Part shown: positions 45,529 to 59,427 of the stretch, in pieces
Layout: the number at the start of each line of letters is the position of its first letter
Position numbering within the stretch: position 1 is the first letter of the stretch
NCBI GenBank assembly: GCA_007693945.1
Contig: RECP01000076.1
Span: 36,687-100,686, forward strand
Reading direction: 5' to 3'
Origin: Spirochaetaceae bacterium
Lineage (GTDB): Bacteria > Spirochaetota > Spirochaetia > DSM-27196 > PWMO01
DNA: 64,000 nucleotides
Program-made: the position numbers and the translations under genes
Notes under the pieces: model-generated
The model's input: only the letters and a program-made list of their open reading frames with translations
Database searches by the model: none
What the model was told of the DNA's origin: nothing

Positions 45529-46079
45529 ACCGCAAGCCGGTGGTCATCTGCAACCGTTGCGGAGAGCCGATCGAGCTGGCTGAGACCTCGCGCAAGGGAT
45601 TCACGAAGAGTATCGAACAGGGCTCGCTGTGGATTCTCGACGCGCGCAGCGACCGGCTGCTTCCGCTGCGGCCGGAGGCCGCGCTGCGATCGATTGTTGA
45701 GCGCGCGTCGTTCTACCTGGCAGTCATCGACGTCGCCTGCCCGGCTGTCGCGGTCCCGGATGCCGCCGAAGACCCGGCCGCCGTGCGGCCGACGGATCGG
45801 CCCACGGCAGACGGTCTGCTGTCGAGTCTGCAGCAGGTCGTCGCCGAGCGCCAGGCGTCAATGCCGGAAGGCTCCTACACCACGCACCTGTTCCGCGAGG
45901 GGCTCGACAAGATCCGCAAGAAGACCGGTGAAGAGGCCATCGAGCTGATCCTGGCGCGCGGAGATCAGGAGATTATCTCCGAAAGCGCGGACCTGCTTTA
46001 TCACCTGACCGTATTGCTGCAGGCGGCCGGCCTGTCCATCGACGCGGTGCTCGACAGGCTGCGTGATCGCATGACTTGA
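45522..46079 (+). CDS. hisE: Phosphoribosyl-ATP pyrophosphatase with degenerate HisI-like N-terminal domain
   Basis: C-terminus SYTTHLFREGLDKIRKKTGEEAIELILARGDQEIISESADLLYHLTVLL is HisE; N-terminus resembles a partial HisI. Confidence 0.88.
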   Translation: MVDRKPVVICNRCGEPIELAETSRKGFTKSIEQGSLWILDARSDRLLPLRPEAALRSIVERASFYLAVIDVACPAVAVPDAAEDPAAVRPTDRPTADGLLSSLQQVVAERQASMPEGSYTTHLFREGLDKIRKKTGEEAIELILARGDQEIISESADLLYHLTVLLQAAGLSIDAVLDRLRDRMT

Positions 46080-46088
46080 CCGGAATGC

Positions 46089-49296
<3,208 letters not shown>

Positions 49297-49325
49297 GTGC
49301 GTTACAACGGCTGCCGCTGGAGGAC

Positions 49326-50888
49326 ATGATGGCCGGTTTTCTGCTGGGATTTGACGTCGGAAGCTCGTCGATCAAGGCCAGCCTCGTTGATGCACAATCA
49401 GGCTCGCTGGTTGGCTCGGCGACATCGCCGGACAGCGAGTTGAAGATCCATGCGGCGCAGCCGGGATGGGCCGAGCAGGATCCTGAAGTCTGGTGGGAAC
49501 ACGTGCAGAAGAGTGCTGCGCTGTTGCGGTCCCGGCACCCCGCGCAGCTGGCCGGGGTGGCCGCAATCGGAATCTCGTATCAGATGCACGGCCTGGTACT
49601 GGTCGATAGACAGGGTGTGCCGTTGCGGCCGTCGATCATCTGGTGCGACAGCCGCGCGGTTCCCTACGGGAACCGGGCCTGTGAGGAACTCGGCGCGGAG
49701 CGTTGTCTGCAGCGCCTGCTCAATTCGCCGGGAAACTTCACCGCCGCAAAGCTGGCGTGGGTAAAGCAGAACGAGCCCGAGATCTTCGGCCGGATCGATC
49801 GGATGATGCTGCCCGGGGATTATATTGGGCTGAAGCTCACCGGAGAGGCGGTAACTACACCGTCGGGCCTCTCCGAGGGCATCCTGTGGGACTTTGTCGA
49901 TGATGCCCCGGCAGCATTTCTGATGCAGCACTTCGGGTTTCCACGGCAGATAGTACCGCCGGTCAAGCCGACCTTTGCGGAACAGGGCGCAGTTACGCCG
50001 CAGGCGGCCCGGGCTCTCGGAATACCCGCCGGGATACCCGTAGCGTATCGCGCCGGCGATCAGCCCAACAACGCCTTCAGCCTGGGTGTACTCAACCCCG
50101 GTGAGGCCGCCACCACCGCCGGAACCTCCGGTGTGGTGTATGGAATACTGGATTCGCCGCGCTATGACCCGCAGTCGCGCGTCAACACCTTTGTTCACGT
50201 TAACCACAGCAGGGAGTGCGGGCGGTACGGTGTGTTACTCTGTCTCAACGGGACCGGAATACTCTACAGTTGGCTCCGGCGGATAACCGCCCGGGCCTTT
50301 CCCGACGACGCGCCAACCGCCGACTACCCCGCCATGAACGATCTGGCCGTACAGGCGCCGATCGGCTGCCAGGGGCTGCAGATCCTGCCGTACGGCAACG
50401 GCGCTGAACGCATGCTCGAGAATCGTGATATCGGTGCGTCGGTGCACGGACTCAACTTCAACATCCACGAGCGTTGCCACCTGCTGCGGGCCGGGCAGGA
50501 GGGCATCGTTTTCGCGCTGCACTACGGGCTGCAGATCATGCGCGACATGGGTATCAGGATTGATACGGTCAAGGCCGGTCACGCCAACATGTTTCTCAGC
50601 CCTCTGTTCCAGACCATCTTTGCAACGGTCACCGGAACAGAGGTTCACCTCTATCAGACCGACGGTGCAGAAGGAGCGGCTCGCGGGGCCGGTGTCGGCG
50701 CCGGGCTGTTTGGCAGCCCGGAGGAAGCTTTCGGCGGTCTCGAACGCACCCGGGTCATCGAACCGGACCGCTCGGTTGCCGGCCAGTACCGTGAAGCCTA
50801 CCAGCGTTGGGAAGGGGTGCTGCAACGGGAGCTCTCCGGCGCGCCTGACGGGCAGGCGCATGATACACCCCCGGGGCTCAGTAGTTGA
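49326..50888 (+). CDS. xylB: Xylulokinase-like FGGY kinase
   Basis: GFDVGSSSIKASLVD; QPGWAEQDPEVWWEH; SYQMHGLVLVD; GAARGAGVGAG. Confidence 0.88.
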   Translation: MMAGFLLGFDVGSSSIKASLVDAQSGSLVGSATSPDSELKIHAAQPGWAEQDPEVWWEHVQKSAALLRSRHPAQLAGVAAIGISYQMHGLVLVDRQGVPLRPSIIWCDSRAVPYGNRACEELGAERCLQRLLNSPGNFTAAKLAWVKQNEPEIFGRIDRMMLPGDYIGLKLTGEAVTTPSGLSEGILWDFVDDAPAAFLMQHFGFPRQIVPPVKPTFAEQGAVTPQAARALGIPAGIPVAYRAGDQPNNAFSLGVLNPGEAATTAGTSGVVYGILDSPRYDPQSRVNTFVHVNHSRECGRYGVLLCLNGTGILYSWLRRITARAFPDDAPTADYPAMNDLAVQAPIGCQGLQILPYGNGAERMLENRDIGASVHGLNFNIHERCHLLRAGQEGIVFALHYGLQIMRDMGIRIDTVKAGHANMFLSPLFQTIFATVTGTEVHLYQTDGAEGAARGAGVGAGLFGSPEEAFGGLERTRVIEPDRSVAGQYREAYQRWEGVLQRELSGAPDGQAHDTPPGLSS

Positions 50889-52701
50889 GTGCCACGCGAC
50901 GTTGGGGAACCGTGTCGGTGTACTTGATCAGCAGTGATCTGGTCTGCGGGTTGTAGTGCCGGCCGCGGGCGTAGGCCTCAAACGAGGGATCGTTACGCCA
51001 CTCCAGCCCGAACAGTTGCATCGATCTGAAAGGCGGTATGCCCTGGACAACCAGGTAGTGGGTTCGGTTGACCGGCGCCTGCACCGCAAACGAGATCTGC
51101 TGGTCGGTTACCCTGATGGCCGAGACCGTGGCGACCGTCCACATCCAGGTGCCCGGTCCGATTTCGTCATACAGCGAGACCAGGTGCGGATAAGACGGAT
51201 TGTCGTGCAGATAGGGATAGAGGTCCTCAGGGCCGATGGCCCCGTCACTGGATTGGAACCCGCCGCCGGCGGAGATCAGAACGCGCGGAAGGAAGCCCTC
51301 CTGGTCGGCCAGCGAGAGCGCTGATACGACCAGGTTGCGTCCGACATCTATCAGGATAGCATCGCCGCGTCGGCGGCCTTTGTGCTCCAGAATGACGCCG
51401 GCGCGCACCGAGAGGAGCATATCGATCTGACCCGGGGTACTTTGCAGAAAGAAACCCTCGTCGATGCGAATCACCGCCGGGAGGATCCGTTTTTCGATCA
51501 CGGAATCAAAACGCGCAAAAGCGCGTTCCGCTTCGGCGCTGACGGGATCCGCCATATGAGCGTTCTGAAGCAGCCCCACGGTCTGAAACAGGTCGAGGTC
51601 ACGGTAGTCGAGCTCGGCGGCAAAAGCGATGATCGCGTCGGCCAGTGCGCGGCTGCCGCGGTGCAGCGCAAACGTCATCAGATCGTCGGTGCGGAACAGA
51701 TCAGCGTCGCGCTGCTCGGCGGCCGTCAGCAGTTGGCGGGTGGTAGCGCTGTCCGCCGCCTGAACCCTCAACTTGAGCTCTCGCAGATTCCCGAGGTATG
51801 CGCTCGACAGCAGACCTATCTGGTCGGCGTGGCGGTCGGCGGCACGCCGCATCTCGGCAAACGCCTGTCCGTACTGATCGCGGCGCCACGCTTCGGCCAG
51901 TGTAGCGGTCAGTATCTCTTCGCGGAATTGCGGTGAGCCCTCGCGCATGTCCCACGTGCCGCTTGCGGCATTAAAGCGTCCGCTGCGCCAGCCGACGTAG
52001 CCGCGCTCGATGTAGTTGCGCACAAAGGCCTCGTAATCCTGGTCGGCGATTGCCAGGCTGCGATCCGAGAACCAGCGCGTGACCGCGTCCTCCTCGTCTG
52101 CCTCCATGGCCGTGTAGCGAACCGTCTGGGAGTGTACGTCGGCCGGAAGCCGCAACGCGCTACCGTTGACGACCGACCGCGGCGGCGGAGCCAGCAGGAA
52201 CGTGGTCGAATCATAGCGCACCGGGAGCGTGGCCCCCGCCGCCTCCTGCTCGGTCCGGGCACCGCCGACGGTAGCAAACGGGATAGTAATACGCGATGCT
52301 CCCGGCAGCGGTACCGGTATGTGCGGACGGATATGCAGCTCGGCGGCATCCTCGCCGGTCAGCAGGAACTGTAGGCGTACGTCGTCTTCCAGCTGCACTT
52401 CAAAACCGTGGTCCAGCCGCGAGTAGCCCACAACCGCCAGCATGGTCTCGGCCCCGTCGTCGCTCTCCAGTGAAACGCTTGAATTGGAGTTGAACACAAA
52501 CTCGAGGCCCCGGTACTGAATCCGCAGCTCGGTGATCGGCTGATCCTGGTCTTCAATGGCCAACGCGCGCCTGCCGCGCAGGCTGAGGGTGCCGTACTGC
52601 TCGGCAAAGCTCCGGTCGTCAGAGAACTGCAGCACTACCAGCAGGGCAATTATTCCTGCGTACAACACCGGAATGACGAGCAAAGGCAACCACTTTTTCA
52701 T
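50878..52701 (-). CDS. Membrane-anchored protein of unknown function
   Basis: MKKWLPLLVIPVLYAGIIALLVVLQF anchor then a ~580 aa exported region. Confidence 0.7.
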   Translation of the reverse strand: MKKWLPLLVIPVLYAGIIALLVVLQFSDDRSFAEQYGTLSLRGRRALAIEDQDQPITELRIQYRGLEFVFNSNSSVSLESDDGAETMLAVVGYSRLDHGFEVQLEDDVRLQFLLTGEDAAELHIRPHIPVPLPGASRITIPFATVGGARTEQEAAGATLPVRYDSTTFLLAPPPRSVVNGSALRLPADVHSQTVRYTAMEADEEDAVTRWFSDRSLAIADQDYEAFVRNYIERGYVGWRSGRFNAASGTWDMREGSPQFREEILTATLAEAWRRDQYGQAFAEMRRAADRHADQIGLLSSAYLGNLRELKLRVQAADSATTRQLLTAAEQRDADLFRTDDLMTFALHRGSRALADAIIAFAAELDYRDLDLFQTVGLLQNAHMADPVSAEAERAFARFDSVIEKRILPAVIRIDEGFFLQSTPGQIDMLLSVRAGVILEHKGRRRGDAILIDVGRNLVVSALSLADQEGFLPRVLISAGGGFQSSDGAIGPEDLYPYLHDNPSYPHLVSLYDEIGPGTWMWTVATVSAIRVTDQQISFAVQAPVNRTHYLVVQGIPPFRSMQLFGLEWRNDPSFEAYARGRHYNPQTRSLLIKYTDTVPQRRVALNY

Positions 52702-52855
52702 TATAGCGCCGATTGTAGCAAGACCCGGGCGGAATTGCAACGTACATCCGGGATCCGTCGCGGAGCTCGGTAGTGCCGCGGGCCTATTGACGGGTGTCGC
52801 TGCAGCGTGGGAGAATCACGGTTACCGTAACGGTATTGATTTGGAAGAACTGACC

Positions 52856-54274
52856 ATGGATGTATCGAGGAGGCGCCACCCGTTTCCGTGGCGCGCGGGT
52901 TGTGTATCGCTTGGGCTGCTGCTGCTTCTGTCGGGATGTGCCACCGTGGCGGAGCGTCCAGCGGAACCCCCGGACACAGCCGTGATTCCGGAACTCGAGG
53001 ATACCGAGCCGGATTTCTATGAGAGTATCAGCATCTACATGAGCCTCGGGGATCCGCAGGCGGCGATCGCCGCCTACGAAGAGGCCCGGCGCGGCAGGCC
53101 CGAGGACCCCCGGACTCGTGTGTTGCTGTCGGGCCTGTTGCTGGCCGCGGGTCAGTTCGAAACCGCGGCCTCGGTGCTGGATGCGGTGCTGGAGGCAGAG
53201 CCCGATAATCCCGATGCGCTGTTCAATCGAGCGCTGCTGCTGGGTTATGACGGCGAGACTGAACGGCAGTCCGAGCTGCTGCACAGGGTCATCGAACGGC
53301 AGCCCGACAACGCCCAGGCACACGCGGCGCTGGGTGAGAACTACCTCCAGCGCGGCCGTATCACGCAGGCGCGCGCGGCGTTTCAAACCGGTCTCGAGTA
53401 CGACCCGGACAACTTCGTGGCTCTGGTCGGGCTAGGCAATACGCTTCTGCGTCAGCGGGAGCATCAGGAGGCCGAGAAGGTGCTGACCCGCGCGGTCGAG
53501 ATCGACCCGCAATACTCGTTTGCATGGTCGGATCGCGGTCGCGCGCGCGCGCGACAGCACAATCTGTTTGACGCGGAGCAGGACCTCAACCGGGCAATTG
53601 AACTGCAGCCCGATTTCTCGTGGCACTACGTTGACCGTGCGCGTGTACGCGCCGAGCGGCGCGACTTCCGTGGCGCCATCGATGACTACACTCGTGCCAT
53701 AGCGCTTGAGCCCTCGGTCTTTCTGAGCTACGCGAATCGTGGTCGTCTCTACGCCACCGTGGGAGAGTCTGACCGGGCCTACCGTGACTACACAACCGCC
53801 CTGGAAATGCGGCCCGACTACCACGCGGCGTTCGCGCCGTTGGGGATGCTGACCTTCATGCGACAGGAGTGGGAGCGTTCGGCGGGCTACTTTCGCCGTG
53901 CATGGCAGTACGAAGAAAGCCAATACGGCTACCCGCTGTTGGCGGCGCTGGCACTGCGCAACAACGATGACGAGGCCGGGGCGCGTCGCTATCTCAACTC
54001 CGTCCTCAATCAATTGCCGCGCGACACGCTCTATTACGACATGGCGCGCTTCTACATCACTCCGAACGTCGACAGTCGCTTGCTGCGTCAGATTGAACAG
54101 GAGAGCAACAGAATGATCAAGGCGCAGATGTATTTCCTGATGGGCGGTCATTACGAGCTGCGCGGTCAGAACCGGCTCGCCAGGACCGTCTATCTTCAGA
54201 CCGAAGAACAGCGGCTGCCGCAGCTGATCGAGAGTCAGCTGGCGACGTGGGCGCTCGATCAGAGGTATCGGTAA
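52856..54274 (+). CDS. TPR-repeat lipoprotein
   Basis: Lipobox LLLLLSGC; multiple TPR units (ALFNRALLLGYDG..., YSFAWSDRGRARARQHNLFDAEQDLNRAIELQP). Confidence 0.85.
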   Translation: MDVSRRRHPFPWRAGCVSLGLLLLLSGCATVAERPAEPPDTAVIPELEDTEPDFYESISIYMSLGDPQAAIAAYEEARRGRPEDPRTRVLLSGLLLAAGQFETAASVLDAVLEAEPDNPDALFNRALLLGYDGETERQSELLHRVIERQPDNAQAHAALGENYLQRGRITQARAAFQTGLEYDPDNFVALVGLGNTLLRQREHQEAEKVLTRAVEIDPQYSFAWSDRGRARARQHNLFDAEQDLNRAIELQPDFSWHYVDRARVRAERRDFRGAIDDYTRAIALEPSVFLSYANRGRLYATVGESDRAYRDYTTALEMRPDYHAAFAPLGMLTFMRQEWERSAGYFRRAWQYEESQYGYPLLAALALRNNDDEAGARRYLNSVLNQLPRDTLYYDMARFYITPNVDSRLLRQIEQESNRMIKAQMYFLMGGHYELRGQNRLARTVYLQTEEQRLPQLIESQLATWALDQRYR

Positions 54275-54277
54275 GCG

Positions 54278-55234
54278 ATGAAAGGCATCCAGGAGCTGAT
54301 CTCGCACGTCGATCGCTCTCGCGATCTCGTGATTCAGGCCCACGACTTTCCTGACCACGATGCCGTCGCCTCGGCGTACGCGCTTGCATCGCTGCTGGAA
54401 ATCAACAAGGTTCCTTCGATTCTGTGCTATGGAGGGGAGATTCAGAGCAACAGCCTGAGCGAGGCAATCAAACTACTGCGGATCCCGATTGCCTCGTCCG
54501 CCGAAACAGAGTTCCACGAGGACGCGCAGATAGTGGTCGTTGACGGGTTTCTGGGAAACAGCAATATCGCCGGGCTGCCTGGAGAGATACTGGGGGTCAT
54601 CGATCATCATCGCCCCCCGTCGGAACCGGATTGCAAGTACTGGGATATTCGCGAACACTACGGATCGTGCTCGACAATTCTCTACGAGTACTACAAGATA
54701 TCCAAGAATGAAATGTCACGCAGTGTTGCCACCGCCCTGCTGATGGGACTGATGATGGATACAGCGTTCATGACGCGCGGGGTTGGCCCGGTGGACCTGG
54801 AGGCTTTCTCGGTGCTGTTCGGTCTTGCCGACTGGCAGAGCGGTGCGCGACTGCTGAAGAACTCGCTTTCGTTGAACGATCTTTCGGTCTTCCGTGAGGC
54901 GATCAACAGCTGCATTGTCGCGGACGACTTCTGCTTTGTGCCGATTCAGAAAGAGTGCACACCCGAAGTGATGGCGCTGGTGGCTGACTTCTTTCTGGGA
55001 ATGCGCGAGATACACTTTGTCGTGGTGCTGGAACCGGAACGCGACGAGTACCGCCTGTCCGTGCGCAGCGAAGACCTCTTTCGCCCCTGCGACGTGATCA
55101 TCCGGCGCGCACTGGAAGGCGTCGGTGCCGGTGGCGGCCACGTCCACATGGGAGGCGGCAGCATCCCGCGCGACCTCTTTCCCGGAGAGGAGGGGCTTCG
55201 CAAGCGCTTCCTCGCGGCGATGGGCAAAGAGTAG
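54278..55234 (+). CDS. DHH/DHHA1 family phosphoesterase (NrnA-like)
   Basis: IQAHDFPDHDAVASAYAL; IDHHRPP; GGGHVHMGGGSIP. Confidence 0.87.
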   Translation: MKGIQELISHVDRSRDLVIQAHDFPDHDAVASAYALASLLEINKVPSILCYGGEIQSNSLSEAIKLLRIPIASSAETEFHEDAQIVVVDGFLGNSNIAGLPGEILGVIDHHRPPSEPDCKYWDIREHYGSCSTILYEYYKISKNEMSRSVATALLMGLMMDTAFMTRGVGPVDLEAFSVLFGLADWQSGARLLKNSLSLNDLSVFREAINSCIVADDFCFVPIQKECTPEVMALVADFFLGMREIHFVVVLEPERDEYRLSVRSEDLFRPCDVIIRRALEGVGAGGGHVHMGGGSIPRDLFPGEEGLRKRFLAAMGKE

Positions 55235-55269
55235 GGCCGGCGCCTCATTACCACTCAAGGAGAACCCCG

Positions 55270-56445
55270 GTGAGTCAGACTACCACCACAGTTCAACTGC
55301 AGGGACGAGAGATTGCGATCATCGGTACCGCCCACGTGTCGCGCGACAGTGTAGACGAAGTGTGCGCCTGGATTGAAGCCAACCGGCCGGACCACGTATG
55401 TGTCGAGATTGACGCTGCGCGCTACAACTCGCTGGTCAGCGGCGCCGGCTGGTCGCAGCTGAACATCTATCAGGTGATCCGCAGCCGCAAAGGGTTCCTG
55501 CTGCTCGGCAACCTGGTGCTGTCATCGTTCCAGAAACGAATCGGGATGGATCTGGGTGTCAAACCGGGCGAAGAGATGCGCGCGGCCATTGAAACCGCGC
55601 AACGAAACCTTATTCCGTACTCGTTCTGTGACCGCGATATCCAGACTACGCTGAAACGGGCCTGGGCAATGACCGGTTTCTGGGGCAAGAACAAACTGCT
55701 GGCCGCACTGCTGAGCTCGGTGCTCACGCGGGAGAAGTTCGATGCCCAGGAGATAGAGAATCTGAAACAGACCAGCGCCGTGGAAAGCATGATGGCCGAG
55801 CTGGCCGATTACCTGCCCTCGGTCAAGCACGTTCTGATCGACGAGCGCGACCGTTATCTGGCTACCAGAATCTTCGAGTCCCGCGGTGACAAGACCGTGG
55901 CCGTGGTGGGAGCCGGACATGTTCCGGGCATCGTCGCGTGGCTCGAGCGGCTGGACCGCGGCGAGGCTTCGACCGATCTGGACGACATCAGCGACGTGCC
56001 TGCGCCCAGGCCGATCAGCAAGGTGCTGCCATACGTTCTGCCGGCGCTGATTCTGGGCCTGATTGTGACCGGATTCGTGCGATCCGGCTGGCAGGGCGGT
56101 GTGGAGATGCTGTGGCGCTGGTTCCTGGTCAACGGCACGCTCTCTGCGATTGGGGCGCTGATTGCGCTGGCTCATCCGGTCACGATCATCGCCAGTTTTC
56201 TGGCCGCGCCAATAACCTCAATGAACCCGACCATCGGTGTGGGGATGGTGAGCGGACTGATGGAGGCCGGTCTGCGCAAGCCGCGGGTGATCGACTTTGA
56301 GACGCTGCAGGACGATATCCTGACCGTGGGCGGGTTCTTCCGCAATCGTCTGACGCACATTCTGCTGGTATTCTTCTTCTCCACTCTCGGCAGTGCAATT
56401 GGTACCTTCATTGCGCTGCCGTTCCTGTTTCCGCAGGCGGTGTAG
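55270..56445 (+). CDS. TraB/PrgY family membrane protein
   Basis: IIGTAHVSRDSVDEVCAWIEANRPDHVCVEID; VAVVGAGHVPGI; C-terminal TM segments. Confidence 0.87.
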   Translation: MSQTTTTVQLQGREIAIIGTAHVSRDSVDEVCAWIEANRPDHVCVEIDAARYNSLVSGAGWSQLNIYQVIRSRKGFLLLGNLVLSSFQKRIGMDLGVKPGEEMRAAIETAQRNLIPYSFCDRDIQTTLKRAWAMTGFWGKNKLLAALLSSVLTREKFDAQEIENLKQTSAVESMMAELADYLPSVKHVLIDERDRYLATRIFESRGDKTVAVVGAGHVPGIVAWLERLDRGEASTDLDDISDVPAPRPISKVLPYVLPALILGLIVTGFVRSGWQGGVEMLWRWFLVNGTLSAIGALIALAHPVTIIASFLAAPITSMNPTIGVGMVSGLMEAGLRKPRVIDFETLQDDILTVGGFFRNRLTHILLVFFFSTLGSAIGTFIALPFLFPQAV

Positions 56446-56514
56446 AGACCCGGTCGGCCCCGACAACTATGCCCGCGGCCATCTCGCAGGGTTGCGGCTC
56501 GGGGCGGGCTGCGG

Positions 56515-57894
56515 CTACCAGAGTCCGGCGATGCACTCGCCAACCGTGCTGATGCGTGTCCAGTTTTCGCTGCCGCCGGCCTCGTCGCGGGCCGCAGCGG
56601 GCCCGAAGCAGTGCGTAAACCCGAATTCGTGGGCGGCGCGTACTCTCCTGCGCAGGTGCGGCACCGGCCGCACTTCGCCGGCCAGGCTGAGCTCACCGGT
56701 TACGGTGGCCTTCTCCGGCAGGGGACGACCGGTACGCGCCGAAAACAGCGCCATTGCCAGCGGCAGCTCAACTCCGACCTCGGCGATGCGCATGCCGCCG
56801 GCAACGTTGACGTAGAGATCCTGGTCCGAGAAACGGATTCCGGCGTGCTTCTCCAGCACTGCCGCGACCCGCGATACGCGCCCGGAATCGATGCGATCCG
56901 AGAAGGTTCTTGAAACCCCGCCCTTGGCCGGAACCGTCAGTGCCTGGATCTCCACCAGCAGGACGCGCGAGCCCTCGTACACCGGGGCCGCAACCACGCC
57001 GGCGGGCAGTTTGCCGTCACGGTGTACCAGGAACAGCGAACTCGGGTCGCTGACCTGGGTCAGCCCGCGTTCGCGCATCGAGAAGACCCCGATTTCGTCG
57101 GTGGCGCCAAAGCGGTTCTTCACGGCACGCAGGATCCGCACGTCGCTCTCGGACTGTTCGAAATAGAGCACCGTATCGACCATGTGCTCGAGCACCTTCG
57201 GCCCGGCTATCACGCCTTCCTTGGTGACATGCGCCACCAGGAAGAGCGCCGTGTTGTGGTTCCGTGCCCAGTCGGCCAGTTCGTAGCAGCAGTAGCGGAT
57301 CTGGTTGACCGTCCCCGGCACCGCACCGGCTTCCGGATCGTGAAGCGTCTGCACCGAGTCGACAATGCAGACCGCCGGCTTGACGCTCTCCAGGGCGTGC
57401 AGCACGCTCGAGAGCCCGGTTCCTGCAAGCGTCTGGATCCGATCACCGGCTACGCCGATGCGGTCGGCGCGGCGGCGAATCTGATGCGGCGATTCCTCAC
57501 CGGAAACGTAGAGCACGCCGCGGGCCGCAAGTGCCCCGGCGCACTGCAGCATCAGGGTTGACTTGCCGATACCCGGTTCACCTCCTACCAGCACGGAACT
57601 GCCCGGCGTGACCCCTCCCCCGAGTACGCGGTCCAGCTCGTCAAAGCCGCTCGGCAGGCGTGGATGCTCGTCGGTCGCCACCGCCGAAAGCCTGACAATC
57701 GACGCCTGCCCCTCGGCGGTGGAGCGGCCGCCGCGGGCGGTGTCGCTTGTTCCTTTGCCGCGGCCGCCGCCTCCGGCTGCCTGCGTCCGTTCCTCGAGGC
57801 TGTTCCACTGTCCGCACTGCGGACAGCGGCCGAGCCATTTGGGCTCGACATGGCCGCACTCGCGGCACACAAAACTGACCCTGTTTCTGCTCAC
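56515..57894 (-). CDS. radA: DNA repair protein RadA
   Basis: FVCRECGHVEPKWLGRCPQCGQWNSLEE; GGEPGIGKSTLMLQ; KNRFGATDEIGVF. Confidence 0.97.
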   Translation of the reverse strand: MSRNRVSFVCRECGHVEPKWLGRCPQCGQWNSLEERTQAAGGGGRGKGTSDTARGGRSTAEGQASIVRLSAVATDEHPRLPSGFDELDRVLGGGVTPGSSVLVGGEPGIGKSTLMLQCAGALAARGVLYVSGEESPHQIRRRADRIGVAGDRIQTLAGTGLSSVLHALESVKPAVCIVDSVQTLHDPEAGAVPGTVNQIRYCCYELADWARNHNTALFLVAHVTKEGVIAGPKVLEHMVDTVLYFEQSESDVRILRAVKNRFGATDEIGVFSMRERGLTQVSDPSSLFLVHRDGKLPAGVVAAPVYEGSRVLLVEIQALTVPAKGGVSRTFSDRIDSGRVSRVAAVLEKHAGIRFSDQDLYVNVAGGMRIAEVGVELPLAMALFSARTGRPLPEKATVTGELSLAGEVRPVPHLRRRVRAAHEFGFTHCFGPAAARDEAGGSENWTRISTVGECIAGLW

Positions 57895-57978
57895 TTTTCC
57901 GCTCCCCGTCCGACAACTATACTACAGAAAACCGCCGTGTATTGTAGCCTGCACCCGAACAGGATAGACTGACGATTC

Positions 57979-59391
57979 ATGTCAATCAGCAGCAGTACTG
58001 ACTCCGTTCCAAGACCCTCATTGCGCCGCGTGGTTACGGTCCTCATGGCTCCGACGTTGATGAGCATTATGACCATGTCGATGTTTGCGGTGGCGGTACC
58101 GGTCATTCGGCTTGAATACGCGTTGACCGCAGACGTCACGTCGTGGCTGCTGGTAGCCTACACGCTGCCGTTCATGATGTTCATGCCTCTGTACGGCCGG
58201 CTGGGAGACGGCCTCGGTAAACGTCGGCTGCTGCTGTTTGGAATCGTGCTCTTTATCGCAGGTACTACGATGCTGCTGTTCGTGCGGTCACTGCCGCTGA
58301 TGCTGCTTGCCAGGGCGGTTCAGGGGATCGGCGCGGCCGGGGTCAACCCGCTGGCGATGGCAATCATCGTGCAGTTTGCTCCGCCCGAGCAACAGGGCAA
58401 GGCGCTTGGTACGTGGAACTCCATCGGACCGGCGGCCGCAATTGCGGGACCCTTGATAGCCGGTGCGATGATCGATGCACTCGGTTGGAGATCGATTCTG
58501 ATACCGGCGCTGCTCGTGGGTTTCTGTACTCTGGTGTTCACCGCGCGGTTTCTGCCGCCCGGCACGCGGGCCGTCCGGCCGCGGACCGTGATTCGCGGCT
58601 TTGACTGGGGTGGGGTGGCGCTGTTCAACGGGGCGGTGGCACTACTGGTCTTCTTCACCTCCAGCCGACCTATAACCGGCGTGCCTCCCTTGCGCGATTT
58701 GCGGCTACTGGCCGCCGGCCTGCTATTGCTGGCGGGTTTTGTCTTGCGGGTGCGCCGCCGCCAGAACCCGTTTATCGAGCTGTCGATCTTCCGCAACCGG
58801 AATTTCTCGTTAGCGTCAGTCTGCGTCAGCATCCGCATGCTGCTGATGGGAGGCGCGCACTTCGTGCTGCCGCTGTTCGTTACCGACCTCTACGGCCTCC
58901 CGTCGGCGGCCACCGGCAGTCTTCTGATGCTGCATTCCGGTGCGCTGCTGACGACCATGTGGCTCGGCGGTATCCTCATAGATCGCTGGCGCAGTCGGAT
59001 GCAGATCGTCGTGGGGCTGGGGATTGAATCGCTGGCGATGCTGCTCTTCCTGTTGCTGCCCGACGGCGCTCCGCTTCACCGGGTGTTCGCCATTCTTGGT
59101 CTTCACGGACTTGGAGCCGGATTGTGCCTGGCGGCGCTGCATCTGTACGCCATGGGTGCTGTTTCGCGCGAACGATCGGCTACCGCTGCGGGACTCTACA
59201 GCATGGTCCGCTTCGGCGGCTCGATGCTGGGTGCGGCCATCGGCGGCGTGGTGCTCTACGCCGGCCTCGAGACGCACGGTATGACTGCCGCCGGCTATCG
59301 CCCCGCGTTTCTGTTCTACCTCGTCGTCAGCGTAATCGGAGCGTTATCCGCGATGGGCCTGACAAAGCGCATGCCGCGACCGGTTGAGTGA
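57979..59391 (+). CDS. MFS transporter (DHA2-like)
   Basis: Many TM segments; PLYGRLGDGLGKRRLLL; LARAVQGIGAAGVNPLAMAII. Confidence 0.9.
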   Translation: MSISSSTDSVPRPSLRRVVTVLMAPTLMSIMTMSMFAVAVPVIRLEYALTADVTSWLLVAYTLPFMMFMPLYGRLGDGLGKRRLLLFGIVLFIAGTTMLLFVRSLPLMLLARAVQGIGAAGVNPLAMAIIVQFAPPEQQGKALGTWNSIGPAAAIAGPLIAGAMIDALGWRSILIPALLVGFCTLVFTARFLPPGTRAVRPRTVIRGFDWGGVALFNGAVALLVFFTSSRPITGVPPLRDLRLLAAGLLLLAGFVLRVRRRQNPFIELSIFRNRNFSLASVCVSIRMLLMGGAHFVLPLFVTDLYGLPSAATGSLLMLHSGALLTTMWLGGILIDRWRSRMQIVVGLGIESLAMLLFLLLPDGAPLHRVFAILGLHGLGAGLCLAALHLYAMGAVSRERSATAAGLYSMVRFGGSMLGAAIGGVVLYAGLETHGMTAAGYRPAFLFYLVVSVIGALSAMGLTKRMPRPVE

Positions 59392-59427
59392 CGCTGCCGG
59401 CCGGCGGACCCGCGCTGCCGCGCGCCG

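Noticed and set aside
50878-50888. Overlapping convergent gene ends (xylB and 50878..52701)
   Set aside because: An 11-bp tail-to-tail overlap is common in compact genomes.
53540-53562. Alternating GC tract (gcgcgcgcgcgc), possible Z-DNA
   Set aside because: Short, within a TPR coding region encoding Arg/Ala residues; expected by chance in this composition.
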